A DNA stretch of 64,000 bases from Eonycteris spelaea (lineage: Eukaryota; Chordata; Mammalia; Chiroptera; Pteropodidae), in assembly GCA_003508835.1 (NCBI GenBank), contig PUFA01000066.1, positions 806,001-870,000 on the forward strand, read 5' to 3'. The notes under the pieces are model-generated. The model saw only the letters and a list, made by a program, of their open reading frames with translations. It searched no databases and had not been told where the DNA came from. Shown here piece after piece: positions 1 through 10,384 of the stretch (the stretch's first letter is position 1; the number at the start of each line of letters is the position of its first letter). Both the position numbers and the translations under genes were made by a program.

Positions 1-253
1 AGAACCCAAGGTGGTGGTATTAGGACATGCCTTTGAGGGGTGCATTGGGATGAGTGCCTTTATAAAAGGGCCCCGAGAGCTCCCTCACCCCCTCTACCAT
101 GTGATGTCACAGCAAAAGGCACCAGACGACATCTGCTGGCGCCATGACCCTGGACTTCCAGTCTCCAGAACTCTGAGAAATAAATTTCTGTTATTTATAA
201 GCCACCCAGTCTCCGGTATTTTGTTATAGCAGCCCGAACAGACTAAGATAGGC
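1..253 (+). mobile_element. MaLR LTR (MST/MLT1A-like), 3' part
   Basis: Seen: the typical order of a mammalian apparent LTR-retrotransposon LTR, with a GTGGTATTAGGA-type segment, TTTATAAAAGG, a CCATGTGATGTCACAGCAAAAGG block, CCTGGACTTCCAG, the AATAAATTTCTGTTATTTATAAG polyadenylation region, and the terminal TTTTGTTATAGCAGCCCGAA-type end. The 5' part lies outside the window. This is a solo-LTR-like relic with no coding capacity; its A-rich AATAAA signal is intact. Confidence 0.9.
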
Positions 254-491
254 AGCCTCGCCAGAGCCAACCACGAGCCCTGGCTGCAAATTACACCAGA
301 TGCCTCCTGGAATTGTAACTGAATCACAGGCCTCTGCCTCTTCTTTAAAGTATTCCCCGAGACTGCCTGCTTCTGGCTTGCCCATCCCTTTCTACCTCTT
401 TCTTGCCGTGGACCTCGGTCAAAAGAGCTCGCTTCTTGTGGTTGCTTGTTTAATGTCCACACATCCTTCCTATCCAGCAGGCGTGCCCCTA

Positions 492-918
492 TGCAATGTG
501 ACTGCTTCTTCTCCCATCCAGGGGTCTATTTCTCCACCCCTTTGAATCTGGGCTTGAACGTGTGACTTGATTTAGCCAATATAATGTGGTGGAAATGCCA
601 CTCTGTGAGTTCCAGAGCTTGGGGCTTAAGATGCCTTGAAGCCTCTGCTGTCCCCTTCTGGAATCTTGAGACTATGATGTAGGCGGTTGGTGTCGCCTCC
701 TGGGGGGATGAGATACTCTGTGGAGGAGAACTGAGGCTTCTTAGTCAACAGCCAGCCAGAAATGGGAGGGAGGCTATTTGAGCTTTTTCAGCCCCAACGA
801 ACCTCCCAGCTTTAGGCAGCCACATGGGTGAACCCAGTAAATCAGCCAACCTGCAGGACCACGAAAAAGAAGAAATGACTCTCGCTTTATGCCAGGAAGT
901 TTGGGAGTGATTTGTAGA
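492..918 (+). mobile_element. MLT1-type MaLR LTR
   Basis: Seen: CTTTGAATCTGGGCTTG, then GACTTGATTTAGCCAATA, AATGTGGTGGAAATGCCA, TTAAGATGCCTTGAAGCC, GAGGAGAACTGAGGC and CAGCCACATGGGTGA, in the order found in MLT1 LTRs. The 3' end is degraded beyond about 918. Nothing is recognised in the short spacer 254-491. Confidence 0.82.
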
Positions 919-926
919 TATCTGAT

Positions 927-1006
927 ATGCCCTCTTAGCCTCATTTTCCTCATCCATGAAAAGGAGAGATAGCAGTCCTCATCTAGTAGAGTTGTTTTGT
1001 ACATTT
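927..1006 (+). mobile_element. MIR SINE fragment
   Basis: CCTCATTTTCCTCATCCATGAAAAGG followed by an AGTTGTTTTGT remnant is the MIR core (TCAGTTTCCTCATCTGTAAAATGG ... GGGTTGTTGTG) in sense orientation. Short and diverged. Confidence 0.6.
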
Positions 1007-1164
1007 ACCAATTTACTGGATATGAAAATGCTTGCAACCTGAAAAAAAAAAAACAAGTGTGTGCTTATTGTAAATAGACCTAAAGATGTTGATAAAATAA
1101 CATCCTTTGCCCCCTGGAGAGGTGCCCTGAAAGTATTTTGGCACGTGAGATAAGAATAACAGCA

Positions 1165-1335
1165 CAAAGGAGTGTTTAAGCATGTGCCTGACACCACATG
1201 TATTCGCTCATTTAATGTTAATAATAAGCCAGTGTGTGAGGTTGGAATCATATTTTAGAGATAAGGAAACTGAGTTCTAGAGAGTTCAAGAACTTCCCAG
1301 TGTCACTGAGGTAACACATGATCTAACCCAGGGGA
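1165..1335 (-). mobile_element. MIR SINE
   Basis: ATTCGCTCATTTAATG, GAGATAAGGAAACTGAG and the diverged TTCAAGAACTTCCCAGTGTCACTGAGG are the reverse complement of the MIR core and tRNA-related head (consensus: ACAGATGAGGAAACTGAGGC, then CAAGGTCACACAGC). Confidence 0.8.
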
Positions 1336-2109
1336 TTTGACGCTCACGCCCTTGAGATAAAGAGAGGTGACATCTCTAAGACAGACACACCAGAGAAACA
1401 TCCCATACTGAACATGAGCAGAAAAAGCTCTATCCTGTTTTGATGTGATGGGGTTTTCATTGGGCTGTTCTTTGGTGGTGGCTGGAGATGGGAATAGGGA
1501 AGTCAGTTGCCCCTGGAAGGCTGGCATTTTCAGATTTTTATTTATGTCTCTTCCTGCGGGCCACCATGTTTCTTATCCCCTATTCAGATGGGGATCTGAC
1601 TCTGTGCTACCTTGTTTCAGGAGAGTTTTATGGCAGGGCTTCCTATAATTTATTTCCAAAAGCCACAGAACACTGGGATTTTCCTGAACTGTAAAAAGAT
1701 TTCCCCAAACAGGTAAGAGAAGAGACGGTTCTGTGGGTTCTGAAGCCCCAGGGCAGTCGGTCCCCTGAGGAGACCATAGAACTCAAAGGAGGCTGCCACC
1801 ACCCTCCAAGTGTGTCATTTCAGCTCCCTGTCTCAGTCAACATCCTGTGCCCCGGGAATGGGAGGGGACATCACAGACATCATATCTAAAGGGACCCTGT
1901 GGGTGGGGAAAATGGGCCACTCATGTGTAACCAGCATGTACCACTGGACTGGTACCGCCTAAAACTCCAGAACCCCAAATCTTCATACAACCCAGAAATA
2001 GGGACCGAGGTAGTCCCAGCCATGACACAGATTCAGGTCTCAGACTGGAAATGAGGTGGATTTAGAGAAGGATTTTCAGTATTTCAGTCATTTGCAAACC
2101 AGTTACAAA
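1336..2109. other. No recognised feature
   Basis: Mixed-composition, apparently single-copy DNA. ORFs of about 70 codons overlap on both strands with no recognisable motif. I see no splice-flanked exon and no repeat. Confidence 0.5.
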
Positions 2110-2117
2110 CAGTGCGG

Positions 2118-2287
2118 CCAGGTAAATACAGGATGCCCAGTTAATTTGAATTTCAGATAAATAGCAATTTCTTAGTATAAATATGCCCCAAATATTGCTA
2201 AGAAAAAATTAGCTGAGCAAAGCTGTTTCTCTCCTGACTACCTTTTCCCTTCATCCCCCTAATATTTTGGACATACTTATAACTACA
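2118..2287. mobile_element. Palindromic DNA transposon remnant
   Basis: GTAAATACAGGATGCCCAG TTAA TTTGAATTTCAGATAAATAG ... TTAGTATAAATATGCCC on the left, and AATATTTTGGACATACTTATAA on the right, are the two arms of a long-terminal-inverted-repeat MITE common in placental genomes (MER53-like; name uncertain). The centre is replaced by C/T-rich unique sequence. A second relic of the same family is at 30465-30645. Confidence 0.65.
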
Positions 2288-2289
2288 CA

Positions 2290-2892
2290 CACCTCAGATA
2301 GTTTCTTGGTAGGAAGGAGGAAGTGGGATATTTTATTTATGAGAGCAAACCAATTGTTCTAACATTTAGTTAATATTTCCTTGAATCCATATTACTTTTT
2401 CATTTAAAAAAAGTTATTTCTAAAAGGAACTTCACGTCACTAATAGAAATGGAATATCCTTTTTCTATATCACTTGTCTTAAACAGAGGTGACTGAAAAA
2501 AAAATGATATTTGATGAGAGCCAAGCAATGTTAATATGCTGTAGCTAAGTACTTTTGCATCCTGAGGCCTTTCCTCTATGTCACAAAAAGAGATGAGTCG
2601 GCATTAGAGAGGTGTTAAGGGCAGACAAGCACTGTCCTTGAAGGACTGAAAGAGAATTGGAGATGAAATAAATTTCTCTCTGTGAGTTAATGTTATATAA
2701 AGCCAGATCCCTATATCTAAACCTGCTTTCACCTGAAATCATTTGTTTCATATACTACACATTGTGAAATACTCATCCCCAGAATTTTAAGGAATGTGGT
2801 ATTTGTCGCTCACCGGAGTTTGTGGCCTCAGATTGACACCCATGACCTATGATTGACGAAGTTCAAAAATAATAAAAAGAATTATTTGCACC
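2290..2892. other. AT-rich, no recognised feature
   Basis: AT-rich single-copy DNA with short A runs. No ORF of interest, no RNA gene and no repeat that I can name. Confidence 0.5.
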
Positions 2893-3010
2893 AGACTCTG
2901 TTTGGGGCATTTTACTTGCGTGATCCTACTTTCTCCTTCCTACCAACCCAGTAATAAAGGCCTATCATTATTCCCATTTTTCTAATGCAACAACAGAGAC
3001 TTCACTTTCC
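2893..3010 (-). mobile_element. MIR SINE fragment, degraded
   Basis: GGCATTTTACTTGCGTGATCC ... TATCATTATTCCCATTTTTCTAATGCAACAACAGAGAC follows the antisense MIR order (TTATTATCCCCATTTTACAGATGAGGAAAC), but is diverged. Confidence 0.55.
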
Positions 3011-3063
3011 AGGCAATTTGATTCTGTGAAGTCAACAGCTTTGCTTACATTGTCTCGTTCTCT

Positions 3064-3086
3064 GCACACGCACGCACACACACACG
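3064..3086. repeat. (CA)n microsatellite, imperfect
   Basis: Short alternating CA tract with CG interruptions at 3068-3075. The following 3090-3670 is single-copy DNA with nothing recognised. Confidence 0.9.
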
Positions 3087-3672
3087 CTCCTCCCAGGCTA
3101 CAGCGACACAAGCTAAGAAAATATCTGAACAAACTTTGGGCTATTTCACCCCTTTTTCCTTCTGACCACCCGCCCCCACCCAGCCCTGCTCCCAGGTTAT
3201 ACTCGGAAAACTCAAAAGGTCCCATTCCAAGGCAGTAAAAGTTTCCAGATTTCCCAAAAGGCACAATTTTTGATCTGCGTGTTTCCCACAATTTGCACCG
3301 ATTTGCCTTTTGAGAACCCGGAATTCTTGCCTTCTCCTGAGGAGTTAGCAAAAGCCAGCTCATCTCTCAGGAGGGCTGAGTTACAGCCCGAGGAGAAAAC
3401 ACTTGTGTGTTTTGCAAACACCATCCAAATCAAGCAGAGATGTTCCAATTTTTGTTTCAGTTTTTAAAAATTCAATCAATTTCTTAATTTGAAATTGTAT
3501 TTATTAGAACAACTTGAAGCCTTCCCATCCCTCAGGGGGAAAAAATAAAAGCAGATCTTTAATCTATTTGCTTAAAACATACATACACATTTTTTTTCCT
3601 GGTTATTTGGAGGGAGGGCAATATAGAGCTCTGTGGTTTGCTTTTTTCCCCTTGATAAAGTATCATATACAC

Positions 3673-3874
3673 CAGGGGTCAGTAAACTTTCTCTGTGGAG
3701 GACCTAATAGTAAATATTTTGGGCTTTGAAGGTCATACAGTTTCTATTGCAGCTGCTTCAAGGCTGTCACTGTGTGGTAAAAGCAGGCCATAGTTAAGTG
3801 AAGGCGTGTGGCTGTGTTCCAATGAAACCCTTTTACAAAAACAGGTGGCTCATGGGCCAGATTGCCAACCCCCA
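3673..3874 (+). mobile_element. MER20 (hAT-Charlie) DNA transposon
   Basis: Near full length. It begins CAGGGGTCAGTAAACTTTCTCTG, continues with TAGTAAATATTTTGGGCTTTG and TGGCTGTGTTCCAATGAAACCC, then TTTTACAAAAACAGGTGGC, and ends GCCAACCCCCAG. The inverted termini (CAGGGGTC / ACCCCCAG) are still visible. MER20 copies are known in some lineages as progesterone-responsive regulatory elements; no such activity can be read here. Confidence 0.92.
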
Positions 3875-3879
3875 GTATA

Positions 3880-4105
3880 GCCACGTGGTTAAGAGCTGAG
3901 AGTTTGGTACCAAGGGAGCCTGGGTTCCAGTTTGGGCTGTTCCGGTATGAATTTTAGGATCTAGTTGTGAAACTCATATAACATCTCTCTGCCCCAGTGT
4001 CCTTATCTGCATAAGAGGAATCATTAACAGCTAGATCACAGTGCTGACAGCATTAAATGAGCTGAAGTGTGTACTGAATTCAGCCCAGTCGCTGGCACGC
4101 AGCAG
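3880..4105 (+). mobile_element. MIR SINE
   Basis: Nearly complete: CACGTGGTTAAGAGCTGAGAG tRNA-like head, GAGCCTGGGTTCCAGTTTGG, GAAACTCATATAACATCTCTCTG and CCCCAGTGTCCTTATCTGCAT core, then GCTGGCACGCAGCA tail. Confidence 0.85.
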
Positions 4106-5717
4106 AATTCACAGAAATGGCGGCTGCTGTGATGACTTGCTACCCTGAGCCAGGCTTCTTGTTTGTCTTCCATCTGTCTGCCTGTTAGTCCATTGAGTAA
4201 ATACACTTTAATCTCCTTCATTGTTTCTCCCAGACTGTCTACTTTAAAAATCATTCAACAGCCTTGAAAAGTTGAGGATGATGAGAAGAAGCTGATTTTC
4301 TTTTGCGGACTAAATGTCTGAGTAAGTGTGTGTGTTTGAGGGGCAGGGGGTGTTTAAAGACATAATCAACAGTGAAATATTTGTGCTTAGGAAGAATTTT
4401 CTTCCCCTCCCCCATCAAGGACATGTCTCCTAAAAGATGTGAATGCATTACAGAATGCTTTGAGGGGTGGGTTGAATTAGGTGGGCTCTTCATTGAAAGT
4501 ACGAGAAACTTGTATAAAATTGCAACAGGGGTCTTCTAAACCAAATCAAGCAGTTTTATTTTTTTTTGTTTTTTTTTTTACAGGGAATCAGGGGTGTCCT
4601 ATGGTTTCCAAGGTCCAAACATGCAGACCAACCTCCGCAGGTCCAAGATAAGAATGAAAAGCTATTGAGGTCCAGACAATGATACCTCTCATTCTGGGGT
4701 GACACAGTCTCTCCTCTCTGCCACCCCTGCAGAAATAAGTTCATCTTGATGTGCCCTTTCAATCTTGTTCTGCCTGCAGCCTCCTTCCTAGGATCCAAGC
4801 TGTGTAACTTATCACAGGGTGGGGACAAGGAATCCCTTGACCAACACAAGGAGAGTAAAGCAGACATCTGTGGCTCAACTTTCCGCCTTGGGTTTTGGCC
4901 AAGAAATGGGGACCTGCATCAGATAGGTGTGGGGTACCCTGAAGAAAGAGGATCTCCTGCCTCAGTCCCCGCATAAGACTCTGAAAATGATTCCTCTCTC
5001 TGACCTGGCTACACTCGAAGACTGTCCCATAGAAGTGAACTTCGAGCAACAAGTTGGTGAGGCTAACGGCGGCTTTGGCATTTTTGCTTTCCCCTGTTAT
5101 TCTTGGTTCCTATGTCGTAAAGATGAGGCCTGGCAGTCCCTGTGGCTTCATAAGATGGGACTCAGAAGACAGCTAAGTCGAAATCCAGCTTGTCTGTCAT
5201 GGGGCCTGGTGGCGAGGGCAGCATGCCACACTGCAGAGCCTGGAGTGGAAAGCGGACTGTCCAGACCAGGGGCCTGGTAGAGGGCGTAGCAGCCACCTGG
5301 GGAGTGGGGTTGGCTCAAGGAGTCTCAAAGTTAAGGAGAGATCAAGTTAGTGGTTGAGTTCTGGCTGAGCTGAGGAAGAACAGATCCCATGTGTCCTGCT
5401 ACATCTGCCATCAGCTTGCACTGCAGAGGCCCCAGGACTCCCAGTGACCCGAGGAGCCACGATAGCAGCACAAGCTAAAGGTGCAAGGACACCCTCCCTC
5501 CAGACCACTCAGGCCACCTGTGTTCGCCCTGCCCCCAAACAGCCGAAGGTCATCTCAGCAGAGCAAACGCAGAATTGGGGACCCAATTAGCCCAAAGCCT
5601 GAGCATTACCTAGAAGAACTATTTGAATTTACTGAATCAGGCTCGTGTTGTAAGACAGTTTTGAAACGATTTCTCCTTAATGTGATATTTAAAGTATCAG
5701 CACACTTTTTGTCCATA
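4106..5717. other. No recognised feature (1.6 kb)
   Basis: Single-copy-looking DNA with a broken T tract at 4558-4580. Several 80-117 codon ORFs lie on both strands (for example plus 4927-5280). None has a recognisable domain or convincing flanking splice sites, so I do not call them genes. Confidence 0.5.
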
Positions 5718-5782
5718 ATGTGCCAGATAGTAAATATTTTCAGTTTTCTAAGCTATACGGTCCCTGTCATGGCCACTCAATA
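5718..5782 (+). mobile_element. MER20-like fragment
   Basis: GCCAGATAGTAAATATTTTCAGTTTTC followed by TATACGGTCCCTGTCATGGCCACTCAA matches the MER20 interior (AGATAGTAAATATTTTAGGCTTTG, CATACGGTCTCTGTC). The ends are lost. Nothing is recognised in 5783-6177. Confidence 0.65.
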
Positions 5783-6177
5783 TATGTCTCCCTCAGCAAC
5801 ATTTATAAAACTTTTGCTTGTGTGGAAGCTTTATATAAAGAACATCATACTGTCTGTAATTTAAAGGAACTTGCTTGTCAAATGCAACATCTTATTGCTA
5901 AGGTTTAGCCGTGTTGTTTCATGCAGCTGTGGTCCATTCATTCTCACTAGACAAAATTTAACCGAATAAAGATAAGAGTATTTTTTTTTCCATGGAAGGG
6001 GGCTACTGAGGAACCCGTTAATTAGAAAATAAATACAATTTCTCTGTACAACCACCCTCATGATCCACCGCCTCTCCTGCCCACTGCATTGTTTCTTCTT
6101 TCACTTGCAGCTGCTTCCCTTTCATGGCACACATGTGGGCAAGCAGGCCCACTCCCAAAACTCCAGCCTCCATATCC

Positions 6178-6330
6178 TCACTATTGACAGACACCTTAAG
6201 ATCGTTCTCTGTTGTGGGGGCCTTGCAGTGCATCGCAAGATGTTTAGCAGCATCCCTGGCCTCCACCCACTAGATGGCAGTAGCACCGCCCTAGTCATGA
6301 TAACCAAAAATGTCTCCAGACAGGGCTCCC
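6178..6330 (-). mobile_element. MER5A (hAT-Charlie) DNA transposon, partial
   Basis: Antisense MER5A: TTGTGGGGGCCTTGCAGTGCAT, AAGATGTTTAGCAGCATCCCTGGCC, ACCCACTAGATGGCAGTAGCACC and CCAAAAATGTCTCCAGACA. Both extreme termini are missing. The copy contains a perfect CTCF-type motif, listed separately. Confidence 0.9.
6267..6281 (+). promoter_or_regulatory. Candidate CTCF site inside MER5A
   Basis: CCACTAGATGGCAGT agrees at all 15 positions with the CTCF core written CCASYAGRKGGCRSY. Most MER5A copies have GATGCC here; this one has GATGGC, which creates the GGC triplet central to CTCF zinc-finger contact. The match is seen; occupancy is inference. Confidence 0.5.
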
Positions 6331-7159
6331 ACGGACAATGTCATCCCAGGTGCGACCTGCTGATCTGCACACATTGACTTGTTTAAATTCGAGCAAAAGT
6401 TGAGACAGCTCAGTGATTGTGTGTCACCTGTTCTAATTCCCTGGAGAGCAAATCTAATTGGCCCAGTTTAAATCAGATGAGTCAACGATGGCCAAGGAGG
6501 GGTTCATGTGCTAAACACTTGGCCTTGGGGCTCCACACCCCTAGGTTACTGGAGGCCACTTTCAGCAAATGGGATCGTGGGTCAAGTAGATAACCGTAAA
6601 GTGCATGTTATACCAGTTGATTTTATCAGTAAGTATCCAATTTCATATTTCACAGAGGGAATTTAATGCAGGGAATTGATTACCAAGGTGTTGGAGGGGC
6701 TGGAGGAACCAGAGAGAGAGAGAGATGCGAGGTTACCAGAGTCCGTAGGTGTGGTGCCTCTAAGTCTGCTACTGATGAGAACAAGCTGCCTTAGCAGTAT
6801 CGGAAGCCACATGTCACCCCTGCCAACACTGCTTCTGTTGGTGCTGTCACTGTTACTTGTCAGAGACTGGGAAAATGGCCTCTCCCCTCCCCCACCTTCC
6901 ACCAATGCCTCTCATCAATAGAATCTGTAGGAAGCCAGCTCACAGGGGGGTCTGGGAATGAGGTTTGCAGCTTTCTGGACCCTGCAGTTAGAGTATGGGC
7001 AAGTGGAGCTGACATCAGCCTGCACTGTCCAGCTCATTCACTGATTTCATTTTAGGAATTCTTGAAGCCTGTTGCTTATTTCATTCTTAGGAATTATTGC
7101 AACTCTTTGATTAGTGCAGCAGTTTATGCTCATAGATGTCGTGGAATAACATGTTGGTT
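6331..7159. other. No recognised feature
   Basis: Single-copy-looking. It includes an (AG)5 run near 6712 and ORFs at 6663-6921 on opposite strands that merely overlap each other. No exon or RNA gene is supported. Confidence 0.45.
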
Positions 7160-7202
7160 TTATTAGTCAGGGTTCTCCAGAGAAACAGAACCCGTGGGAT
7201 AG

Positions 7203-7249
7203 AGATAGAAATAGAGATAGAGATAGATAGACAGACAGACAGACAGACG

Positions 7250-7291
<42 letters not shown>

Positions 7292-7311
7292 CAGACAGAT
7301 AGATAGATAGA
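7203..7311. repeat. (GATA)n/(GACA)n compound microsatellite
   Basis: About 109 bp of tetranucleotide repeat with GATA and GACA blocks, lying where MLT2 LTRs naturally carry short TATAGATA runs, from which it presumably expanded. The open frames of Tyr-Leu-Ser-Ile repeats across it are translation artefacts. Confidence 0.97.
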
Positions 7312-7527
7312 TTTATTATGACTAATTGGCTCACAAAATTGTGGAGGTTGAGAAATTCCACAATTCACCATCTGCAAGTTGGAGACCCAGGAAAGCAGAT
7401 GGTATAATTCTGCATCCAAGTCTGAAGGCCTGAAAACCAGGGAGACTATGATTGCAATCTGTCCAAGTGCCAAAGAGGATGAGATGAGGTGTCTCAACTC
7501 GAGCAGGCAGGCAGAAAGCACACACAC

Positions 7528-7551
7528 AAAAAAAGAAAGAAAGAAAGAAAG

Positions 7552-7618
<67 letters not shown>

Positions 7619-7630
7619 GAAGAAAGAAAG

Positions 7631-7661
<31 letters not shown>

Positions 7662-7735
7662 AGAAAGGAAGGAAGGAAGGAAGGAAGGAAGGAAGGAAGG
7701 AAGGAAGGAAGGAAGGAAGGAAGGAAGGAAGAAAA
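7528..7735. repeat. (GAAA)n to (GGAA)n homopurine array
   Basis: About 208 bp of uninterrupted purines on the plus strand: GAAA units with a few GAGAA interruptions, switching at about 7672 to roughly fifteen GGAA units. The Lys/Glu/Arg-rich open frames across it are artefacts. It can form intramolecular triplexes and is probably length-polymorphic. Confidence 0.98.
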
Positions 7736-7982
7736 TCCTTCTGACCTCTGCCTGTTGTTCTCTCGGGCCCTCAGTGGGTTAGATGATGCCCACCCACCCT
7801 GGAGAGGGCAACTTACTTTACTGAGTCCACCTATTCAAATACTATTCTCATTTGGAAACACTCACAGACATACATAGAAATGTTTAATCTGGGCATCCAC
7901 TGGCCAGTCAATTTGACATATACAATTAACCATCATAAGCATCAAGTAGAAAGAGTAGGAAAATGTTGCTACATGCTTTTCT

Positions 7983-8045
7983 TTCTGTCTTTCCTAATCT
8001 GTAAAATGGAGACATCGATTCCTGGCCTTTCCCTCATTAGGCTAT
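7983..8045 (+). mobile_element. MIR SINE fragment
   Basis: CTGTCTTTCCTAATCTGTAAAATGGAGACATCG is the MIR core TTTCCTCATCTGTAAAATGGGGATA. Only about 60 bp is recognisable. Confidence 0.6.
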
Positions 8046-8115
8046 GGACAAGTGATGAGGCTGACTGGACAGTGAAGTCTTCAATTTGTCACCTTAAAAG
8101 GATGTAAGTCCGTCT

Positions 8116-8290
8116 GCCAACAAATTTTTATTGAGCAATTGTATGTCTGATCCAGAGAAATGAGTAATGCTTGAAAAGCCAAAGATCTGATCCATGTCTT
8201 CAAGGAGTTTGTAATCTAATTAAAGAGACAAGATATTTACTTATGGAACAAATAAAGAGCAAAGGATAATAATTTAGTGATAATATAAAC
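8116..8290 (-). mobile_element. L2 LINE 3' end
   Basis: CCAACAAATTTTTATTGAGCAATTGTATG, then TCAAGGAGTTTGTAATCTAATTAAAGAGACAAG, is the reverse complement of the L2 3' end (CTAGAATGTAAGCTCC ... CAATAAATATTTGTTG). Confidence 0.8.
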
Positions 8291-8504
8291 CAAAGCTGGT
8301 GACATGGGGTACACATGTAACAACTCTTTATTTCCAGACCCGTGACAGGCATCACTAATCAATGACAGCGCTTTTTCTTGATGAATCCAGATTCAATCTC
8401 AGAATTCTCAACAGGGCTTCAGACATCAACTCTTAAACTCTTAAAATTGATAGCTGTAGCTTCCTAGAAACATAATTAGTGATTGTAATTATATAAGTAA
8501 TTTA

Positions 8505-8760
8505 TCTGATCAACAAAAATTACTAAAAGCCTACTATACACCAAAGCTGGGCACAACAGTAAATACCACAGAAAGACTCATGCTTATGGTTCAGAGTCTA
8601 GGGAGAGAATCTAATAAGGGAATAGGAATCTATAGTGCAATGGTATAGGTGCTAATATGTGGAAAATACAGGATTCTGGGGATGTACAGAGGAGAGACCC
8701 AACCCAGGCTTGAGAATCAACACGGCCGCTAAGCTGAAACATGAAGGATAGACAAGAGTT
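8505..8760 (-). mobile_element. Probable L2 LINE fragment
   Basis: AAAGCCTACTATACACCAAAGCTGGG begins it, and AAGCTGAAACATGAAGGATAGACAAGAGTTAAG ends it. This follows the antisense L2 order (CTACTATGTGCCAGGC ... GAGCTGAGACTTGAAGGATGAG). Strongly diverged. Confidence 0.5.
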
Positions 8761-8768
8761 AAGTATTC

Positions 8769-9273
8769 TTGAGGAACTTTTGTAGTTGTAATTGACAGAA
8801 ACTTAACTCAAGTTGCCTTAAGCAAACAGGGAAATACATCAGCTCATGTAACTGAAACACATTTGGCTCATGTAAGTGGAAAGTCCAAAAGAATTTCGTT
8901 AGCTTCAGGTATGGCTGGATCCAGGTGCCCAAGCCATAGGAAGCTGTTTCTATCTCTTGGATCTGCATTCCTCTGTGTGGCTTTGTTTTCAATCAGGCTC
9001 CCCTCTCGTGGTGGCAGAGATGGCCCTGAGCATCTCCAGGTTGACATCCTGTCTATTCAAAACCCCAGTAGAAAGGTACCTTACAACAGAGCCAGTCAGT
9101 CCTGGGGTTGACTCTAGTTTGGCCAAACGTGGGTCCTCAGTTGTTCCCATAGCGTTGTCACACCCAAATTATGTGGGCAGAGCCTGTAAGATGATGGGTC
9201 CCCAGGGGGACTAAGCTTCTATTACCAGAAGAAAAAATTAATGCAGGACCAGCAAAAAATAATTGATCTCTGA
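8769..9273 (+). mobile_element. Mid-length repeat family A, copy 1
   Basis: Seen: ATTGACAGAAACTTAACTCAAG, GCCTTAAGCAAACAGGGAAAT, CATGTAAGTGGAAAGTCC, GGCTGGATCCAGGTGCCC, CCCCTCTCGTGGTGGCAGAGATGG and TTACCAGAAGAAAAAATTAATGC. The same order recurs at 13008-13540 and, for its 3' half, at 61490-61855. It is a placental interspersed repeat whose name I am not sure of. No coding potential. Confidence 0.7.
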
Positions 9274-9924
9274 GGTAAGATGGTAGGGAAGGAGTGTTCC
9301 AGTAGGGGCCCTGAAGACCAAAGGGAACCTGGAATGCCTTGCAGGGGCTGGGGAAAGCTCAGGACCCCAGGGGCTGCACCCCAGCTTAGAGTGTGAGAGG
9401 TGACTCTGGGAGGCCAGGAGGAACCAGGTCCCATGTCAGGCCACAGCCATCCTCCGCAGGAGGACCAATCCCACCTTGGAGAGAGGTATGAGGCGCAAGT
9501 CTCAGCATCACGCATAAGTCAGTGCCTGCAAGTCTCTTCCTGTGCATCAACTGTGTGGAAAGTACAACTGGATTTGTCCCTGGTTTTCCCTTTCGGGATA
9601 ATATAAAGTAGAGTTTGGAGTTCACTGGGTCGTGTCGGGGACCTGGGACTCTGGCAAACAGTTAGTGTACAGTGTGTGTTCTCGGGGGGTAGCGTTTTCA
9701 CACGACCTTCCTGGGACAGAAACATGTGCATTCGCCAAGAGCACAATCTTCAGAAAACAGGCTTCCGGAGTCCCAACGGGGTTTTCACCCACATTACAGG
9801 ATAAAGGTCTCATTTTGCTTAGAGAGCTTTTCCTGAAATAGGCGTGCTCATGATATTCAAGAAAAGGTAATAAAACCCCCCCGCTTGCAAACAAGAGCCA
9901 TCAAGTCCAGTGGGAGACACGGCA
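9274..9924. other. No recognised feature
   Basis: Single-copy-looking, moderate GC. Overlapping short ORFs on both strands with no domain, and no repeat identified. Confidence 0.45.
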
Positions 9925-10065
9925 TAGATCATTTCGCCCTCAGGGCCTTGATGTTCTCATCTGTAAAATGGAATATTCAGTTGTACCTACCTCAGAAATT
10001 CACCATGAGGATTAAATAAGTTAATATAGGTCAAGTGTTTAGAATGTTACCAGCTCACGGGATCT
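9925..10065 (+). mobile_element. MIR SINE, 3' half
   Basis: GATGTTCTCATCTGTAAAATGGAATATTC, GTACCTACCTCAGAAATTCACCATGAGGATTAAATAAG and TATAGGTCAAGTGTTTAGAATG are the MIR core and 3' end in order. Confidence 0.88.
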
Positions 10066-10384
10066 GCTATTTAATTGATTAGTTAGCTGTTTTGTGCTAG
10101 AGCACTGCGCTTAGTTCTATATGTGCTTTATTTAATTCCATCATTTAAAAAAATAAAGATTAAAATGCTGCGGGTTAGCAAAAGCAGATTTACTACGAAG
10201 CTATTGAAGCTGAGGCATCAAGGCCCTCACACAGGTGGCCTCTTCTAAAGCCCCATGTTGGCACCTGAAATAAACTCACAGTGACATGTGTTATAATATT
10301 AGCAAAAATAAGACCTGTTTTTATCCTTATTCTCCAAAAGGTCCCCCAAAGTTATTTAAGGATCAGGCTCCACAGAACTGGATC

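Larger units (their letters stand above)
7160..7936 (-). mobile_element. ERVL LTR (MLT2-like) with two microsatellites
   Basis: Starts TATTAGTCAGGGTTCTCCAG and ends ATTAACCATCATA, the reverse complement of the MLT2 ERVL LTR. Interior landmarks agree: TTATTATGACTAATTGGCTCAC, CTGCAAGTTGGAGACCCAGG, CTGAAGGCCTGAAAACCAGG, GATGATGCCCACCCACC and CACTCACAGACATACATAGA. A GATA/GACA array (7203-7311) and a GAAA/GGAA array (7528-7735) have expanded inside it. Solo LTR relic with no gene. Confidence 0.9.

Noticed and set aside
7203..7311. CRISPR-like or satellite array
   Set aside because: Repeat unit is 4 bp with no spacers; a eukaryotic microsatellite.
7111..7527. 138-codon ORF with Tyr-Leu-Ser-Ile repeats
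   Set aside because: Translation of the GATA/GACA array; not a protein.
7379..7782. Lys/Glu/Arg-repeat ORFs of about 100-120 codons
   Set aside because: They are translations of the GAAA/GGAA microsatellite inside an ERVL LTR.
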